A stretch of 64,000 nt of DNA, taken from Sambucus nigra. Taxonomy: Eukaryota; Streptophyta; Magnoliopsida; Dipsacales; Adoxaceae. Position 1 is the first letter of the stretch. Each line of letters opens with the position of its first letter. Position numbers and translations under genes: made by a program. Location of the stretch: assembly GCA_949130495.1 (NCBI GenBank), contig OX422215.1, forward strand, positions 67,223,244 to 67,287,243, in the 5' to 3' direction. The notes below the pieces were generated by a model. It was not told where the DNA came from and ran no database searches. It saw only the letters and a list, made by a program, of their open reading frames with translations. Positions 59,601 through 64,000 of this stretch are shown piece after piece.

Positions 59601-60333
59601 GTGTGAGAATAAAAAGGGGAGAAAAGAAAAACTTGAGAAAATAATAGGTTTTGAGTGCAAGGGGAAAGGACACAAGGAATTTGAATATCCAACTAGACTT
59701 AGGAGAGAGGACAAGGAAGTTTCCATGCCTACTACCCTAAGCGATAGTGAGGATGAGAATGGAGATGAATGTGTGATCCAAGAAGCTTTTAGAAAGTTAT
59801 TTATCGAGACCATGGAAACGAAAAGGTCAAATAGAATCCTAGGTCTTCGTATTCGTGAGTTGAAGGAAGAGAATGATGAGCTAAAAAGGGAAAAATGTGA
59901 CTTGACCAACACGGTGTATAGTCTGACGACATGTGTATCCCATCTCGAGGATGAGCTCAAACAAGCATGGGAGGTCCAAGTATCGTTAGAGAACGCATCT
60001 GAGAAGGTTGATAATATGGTTACCTATACCATTTTGAATGATGTTGGAAAAGGTAGTGATGGTGAATTCACTACTTTTAATGCGCTCGAGCCTATATCCA
60101 CTTTGGTGAGTGAGTCTCATGGGTGCCCGTCTAGGAAAGCTCATCCCAAAATTCTTGAGAAATTAATTCCTAGAACGATTTATGTTTGCTCCCACTGCAA
60201 GAAGCAAGGACACCTTAGGGAGTTTTATTCTAAGTTGGGTTTTGTGCCATATCATTCCACTTCACACATCCCCACACAAGTACTTTGCTTGCACATAATG
60301 ATAGAGAATTTGCACATATTCGCGAGCAAGTGA
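59578..60333 (+). pseudogene. gag C-terminal part with coiled coil and second zinc knuckle
   Basis: An open 251-codon frame. It starts with a degenerate repeat of the first knuckle (FECKGKGHKEFEYPTRL, last Cys lost) and an acidic stretch. A heptad-rich coiled coil follows (RIRELKEENDELKREKCDL and onward). Near residue 203 comes CSHCKKQGHLREF, which keeps the CxxCxxxxH part of a knuckle but lacks the last Cys. In complete SIRE-type elements a knuckle here leads into protease and integrase; in this copy the frame stops instead. I read it as the remainder of gag and not a separate gene. Confidence 0.65.
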
Positions 60334-61129
60334 AGTTTTTTATCAAGACCACACATGATCTTATGGAGTTGGTTCAAAAGATGTCACCATCTTTGGAAAA
60401 AAACACCGCTTTTCCCGGTTGAGGTCTTGACATCTTTTCTAGCATAGGATGTTTTACATGATGTCTCTTTTGCCTATTGCTAGCATGTACCATTAGTTTG
60501 TTTTATTTTTGCTTTTTCTATTTTTTTGAAAAATACAAAAAGATTTTCTTTTTATAAAAAATTTCGAAAAGCACAAAAAGATTTTATTTTGATAAAATTT
60601 TGAAAAATCCAAAAATATTTTTGTATTTTGTTTACACCTTTTTATGGATGAGCATTTAAGATAGCCGAGTCAAAAATTTCATTTCATTTATCCATGTGAC
60701 TGTTTGATAGTGATTTGAGATGCTACATCATTGCATCCATGTGCTTTACATTGTTTGGATTCTTTGAGATGTGATTAGTGATATCTTTCTACATGTTTAG
60801 CTCCTTATCTCCTTTATTGCACACGTGCATGGTTTTATATAATTATTGTACTTGTCAATCACATATTGGCTTCAGTGTTTCCATCTCAATTCTGTTTATA
60901 CAACGAACCTTAAGCGATAAAACTTAACAAGATTGGAATGCATGTAAACCTCAGTTGGTAAGATTGTGTGATATTTTTTTAACAATGAAGGGCTACGAAA
61001 GGTTCATATCTATCCTTTGCGATTAAGACGTCGTTTAATTCAGACCTAAAAAATTGAGGAATTTTATTATTCGAGGTCCAAAGAGGTTTAAAGAGCCCGA
61101 AAAAATTTAAAGGCAATAAAAAGAAATTA
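60334..61129. other. Non-coding region of the SIRE-like element after gag
   Basis: The first ~90 bases read THDLMELVQKMSPSLEK and then stop. After that the DNA is AT-rich without protein signals. It marks where pol should begin in a complete element. Confidence 0.6.
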
Positions 61130-61528
61130 ATGCCAATTATGGGTCATTTAGAGTTCACCATCAATTGTTCAATGTTTGAGAATTTAGATCACCTCTTTTC
61201 AAGATATAAATCTGAGGGAGTTTGGTTGGAGAATTTTAAATGGGTTTTGCACTTCCTTGAAAGTCCTGAAAAAGCATTAAATCCTTTTGAACGTTATTGG
61301 TGTGGAAATAACTTTGAGCTTTTATTTGCTGATTTGATTGAGTCAATGTCTCATATTTCCATATTTTTACGCCTAAGAAAGATGTTGAGTTTATTCGTTA
61401 GGAGTATCCGATATTCATTGTGCACATATGTCATGTTTGTATGCATTGATTTTCCTATCGAATTTGATCACACTCGTACATTTACGCCTTCATCGACTTG
61501 GTTGTTTTTGTGTTCGTTCATGGTGTGA
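61130..61528 (+). other. Unassigned 132-codon frame in the SIRE 3' region
   Basis: Open from MPIMGHLEFTINCSMFENLD to FLCSFMV, with a hydrophobic segment near SLCTYVMFVCIDFPI. SIRE/Maximus elements can carry an extra env-like frame 3' of pol, and position alone makes that conceivable. I recognise no family motif, and the frame could be chance. It lies about 100 bases before an AAAAAGGGGGAGAATGAA purine tract (about 61635-61660). Confidence 0.3.
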
Positions 61529-62032
61529 TTCTTTGTTGTATATTTTGTGTGAAAAATTTTGAAAAATTTAAAAATAGAAGTTTATTCCTTGTGACATTTT
61601 CCATGTTTATGCTTCTCATATTTGTCTATTTGGGGACAACATAAAAAGGGGGAGAATGAATTATAGGGGGGAATTGTCTTGGTGTTTGGTTGATTTATCA
61701 ATGATTTGCTTAAGCTGAATTGATATTTGATTTTTGCATATCATTATATTTCAAATTGTTTCTTGTCACGGGTATTTGATTTATCTCATGTGTGTAGGTA
61801 CAAATTTGATAATCTTTGGATTGCACACCCTGATGAGAAAAGCTTTGGGAGTTTTTGAAGAGCTGAAGATTTGAAGATGTTGAAGACTGATTGATGACAT
61901 GTCAGATAGTATTCTCAGTTTAAGGGTTTACTGGGGATATTATCTTGTATGTCTTTTATTTTATGGACATTGCATAATTCGAATTTTTTATGTATGTACC
62001 GGCATAGACATATGGGGAGATTCGTAAGGACA
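61529..62032. other. Non-coding 3' region with two purine tracts
   Basis: Contains AAAAAGGGGGAGAATGAA near 61645 and GGGGAGATT at 62024-62032, the latter directly before the 3' LTR and so the likely polypurine primer. No gene is seen. Confidence 0.6.
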
Positions 62033-62409
62033 TGATTTTATAAATGTTCAGGTTAGAATCTAGGAATTTTCTATTTTCCCTAGATCACAGTTTGTATGTC
62101 TGATACCGCTACATTCGGCACGTAACCACGATCATCCTCGACAGCTTTGATCTGAATCCATGCATCCACCATCTTCACACGTTCATCATACTATATGCGA
62201 CATGCTACTCAACGGTTCCCACTACTCCACTATGCAATATTGGTAAAATGATTTAATGGAGTTGTTTATATTTGCATAAATATTTGGGAATTTTTTAGAA
62301 AAATATTTTTTGAAGTCTAAAATGTTTTTTATCAAAAGCAGAAATTCTTCTATATGTAGAAGCGGAGTGCCTCGGTCGACGAGCTCGCTCAAACGAAATA
62401 GCAATGTCA
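62033..62409 (+). repeat. 3' LTR of the SIRE-like element, first ~377 bases
   Basis: Matches the start of the 5' LTR at 29059 (GTAAGGACATGATTTTATAA), with its first T changed to C. It includes about 55 bases missing in the 5' copy. It is interrupted at 62410 by another LTR; the bases before the break are TGTCA. Confidence 0.85.
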
Positions 62410-64000
62410 TGTAATACCCCGTAATTTTAATGACTTTTAATATGTGTTATATTTTAAATTAATGGATTAATTGGATTGTATTATAAATTAATTCATTGGG
62501 TTTAAATCCGAATTTTTGGATATTAAAATGGATGTGATGTTATTGATATTGCTGTGAGTTATTAATTCAGTAATTTGAATTTTTACTCGGGATGCGGTAT
62601 AAGACGTGTCGGGATAAATTTGGTAGATTAAATAGGAAACTTATTTTTACATCAATCTTATAATCATTTCGAGTGTGTCGTTGCATCCGAAAGGGTACTA
62701 ATAGTCATAAAAGTCTATTTGGATGTTGGTTTTGGATCTCGGGTCATTTGGAAATGAAAAGACACCAAAAAAGGGCATTATGGTCATTTTTATAGGAGGA
62801 TGAATAGTGATTTCGGAATTTTGTCTTATTATAAATATTTGAAGGTTAGTTGTACGTAGGTTCATTTCCTCTTCTACACAAAATTGAGAGGTCACCTTTT
62901 GAGAGATAGTGAAAGGGTGATTGGGAGAAGAGAATATTGCTTGGAAAGGAGGAGAAACTCTTGGGAAAACCAAGGAGGACTAACCACCTTCTACCACCAG
63001 CACCACCACCGGAAAGTCACCGGAGATAAGGAAGATAGTCCTACGTAATCTTCACCAAAAGTTCAGACCTTTATTACCAAGGCAAGTGAATATGTTGTTC
63101 TATTTAGAGGTTTATAATATACATGCTAGATAGAGTTTTGATTGAGGATTTGCAATGAGGATTAAATGAAATAACATCCTTTTTGTATAAATGACATAAC
63201 CCACGAAATTGGCTTCAAATGAAAGGGATATTATGAGTTTTCATGTTTTTATGGAAAATAGAAAGCTATGAAATTTCTGGGAATAAAGGGATTGAATCTA
63301 AACCAATTGATGATTTTTAGGTTGTTTGATTGTTAGTAGTTGATCATATACCTTGTTATATCATTCTAGATGAATTAAAGGAAGTTTGGGATTGATTTAA
63401 ATGAGTTTTGATGATTTTATGGTCTCAAACCCGAAGGAACAAAATGCAGATTCTGGGCTGTGAATTGATCGATCGATCGATTGATCCAAGAATGCCGATC
63501 GATCGACTGATCGATCGATCGACCAGAAACAGTCGATCGATCGACTACCACTGGAAACTGAAATATTTCGTTTTATTGTTCGATTAAATCCCATATTGAT
63601 AGAAATCGTTGTTGATGATTATTGAGTATGATGGAACTTAGGAAATAACATTAGGTTATACTTAAGGCTCAAGAAATGTATTTTTGAATGGGATTTAATT
63701 GGGAAAAGCTTACGGGGGAAATGAATTATATAAAATTATGTCCGAAATAAGCTTTTGATAAATTTTGGGAAAAGAAACACATTATAGAATACTTGGGCCA
63801 GGGCTGGAAAATTATAGATAATTGAAGATAAAATGAAATGTGAGAGATATCTTCATTATTAGGTTGGATAAATTCGGTTGGAATAGTTTTGAAAGAAAGA
63901 CTTGGATTAATGTGGGAAACTTATATTAAAGTGAGATGTTTATTTTGTGAGTGCTAACTGCATAATATTTATATGAGTTTAAGTATGAGTGTATTGATAA
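62410..64000 (+). repeat. Tekay-type LTR, 5' part, running off the window
   Basis: Starts TGTAATACCCCGTAATTTTA inside the SIRE 3' LTR and shares the opening, the GAGTGTG(T/C)C block near 62.67 kb and the CAAGGCAAGTGA block near 63.08 kb with the other Tekay LTRs. It is otherwise diverged, so it belongs to another subfamily. The minus-strand frame at 63397-63594 is an artefact of the CGATCG repeat. Confidence 0.8.
63463..63548. repeat. CGATCGAT palindrome cluster
   Basis: Several overlapping CGATCG and TGATCGA groups about 1.05 kb into the LTR, matching the placement in the 30357 and 55499 LTRs although the surrounding sequence differs. Confidence 0.95.

Larger units (their letters stand above)
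29059..62409 (+). mobile_element. SIRE/Maximus-like copia derivative lacking pol, split by nested insertions
   Basis: A 5' LTR starts at 29059 and a matching 3' LTR starts at 62033, where it is cut off at 62409 by another LTR. The interior, once the Tekay insertion 30357-58406 is removed, holds only a decayed gag and a non-coding 3' region with GGGGGAGAATGAA. Integrase, reverse transcriptase and RNase H are not present. The gag type (UBN2 capsid, CCHC knuckle, acidic and coiled-coil part, second knuckle) is that of the SIRE/Maximus lineage. I infer a non-autonomous, pol-deleted derivative. The rest of the 3' LTR may lie beyond the window. Confidence 0.75.

Noticed and set aside
1..64000. CRISPR arrays, bacterial operons, rRNA or tRNA genes
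   Set aside because: None seen. Regular repeats here are microsatellites or LTR repeats, and tRNA-like signals are limited to primer sites and the SINE.

Overview
This is a repeat-dominated window from a plant nuclear genome, most likely a eudicot. The evidence is the abundance of Ty1/copia and Ty3/gypsy LTR retrotransposons with plant-type primer sites (initiator tRNA-Met and tRNA-Asp), a SINE, a CACTA end, TA/GA-rich microsatellites, and one intron-containing receptor-like kinase gene of the kind found in land plants. I see no prokaryotic operon, rRNA, tRNA or CRISPR feature. The species cannot be named from the sequence.

Layout. 1-5942: non-coding interior and 3' LTR of a large gypsy (Tekay-type) derivative. 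5943-8932: a decayed minus-strand ORF resembling the plant mobile domain, then non-coding DNA. 8933-12049: a solo LTR of the same superfamily with a perfect GTTTT target-site duplication. 12050-15010: microsatellites, a CACTA right end, and a broken minus-strand gypsy gag with its primer site and LTR. 15011-16274: non-coding DNA, including a piece that resembles the kinase-gene intron, and a possible MITE. 16275-21734: a complete, young minus-strand copia element (565-bp LTRs, TTAAG duplication) whose polyprotein carries one frameshift and one stop. 22807-27567: the only convincing host gene, a two-exon minus-strand LRR receptor-like kinase of 705 residues with both kinase catalytic signatures altered. 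Its promoter side holds tandem GA-rich repeats. A SINE lies at about 28.4-28.6 kb.

29059-64000 is a set of nested insertions. A SIRE/Maximus-like copia derivative that kept gag but shows no pol (29059 to beyond 62409) was entered inside gag by a Tekay chromovirus (30357-58406, TGTTG duplication on both sides). That element was in turn entered inside integrase by a tandem array of a gag-protease-only element on the minus strand (about 38203-54828, period about 6.8 kb). The left end of the array is rearranged and carries an LTR in the opposite orientation. A further Tekay-type LTR interrupts the 3' LTR of the outer SIRE element at 62410 and runs off the window.

Functionally, only the kinase gene looks expressible. 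Every retroelement polyprotein here is broken, mostly by changes that fit C-to-T decay at methylated sites. The copia element at 16-22 kb is the youngest by LTR identity. The most unusual observations are the chimeric tandem gag-protease array, the duplicated leader and primer site at the 5' end of the Tekay element, and clusters of short palindromes at a fixed place in otherwise different LTRs.
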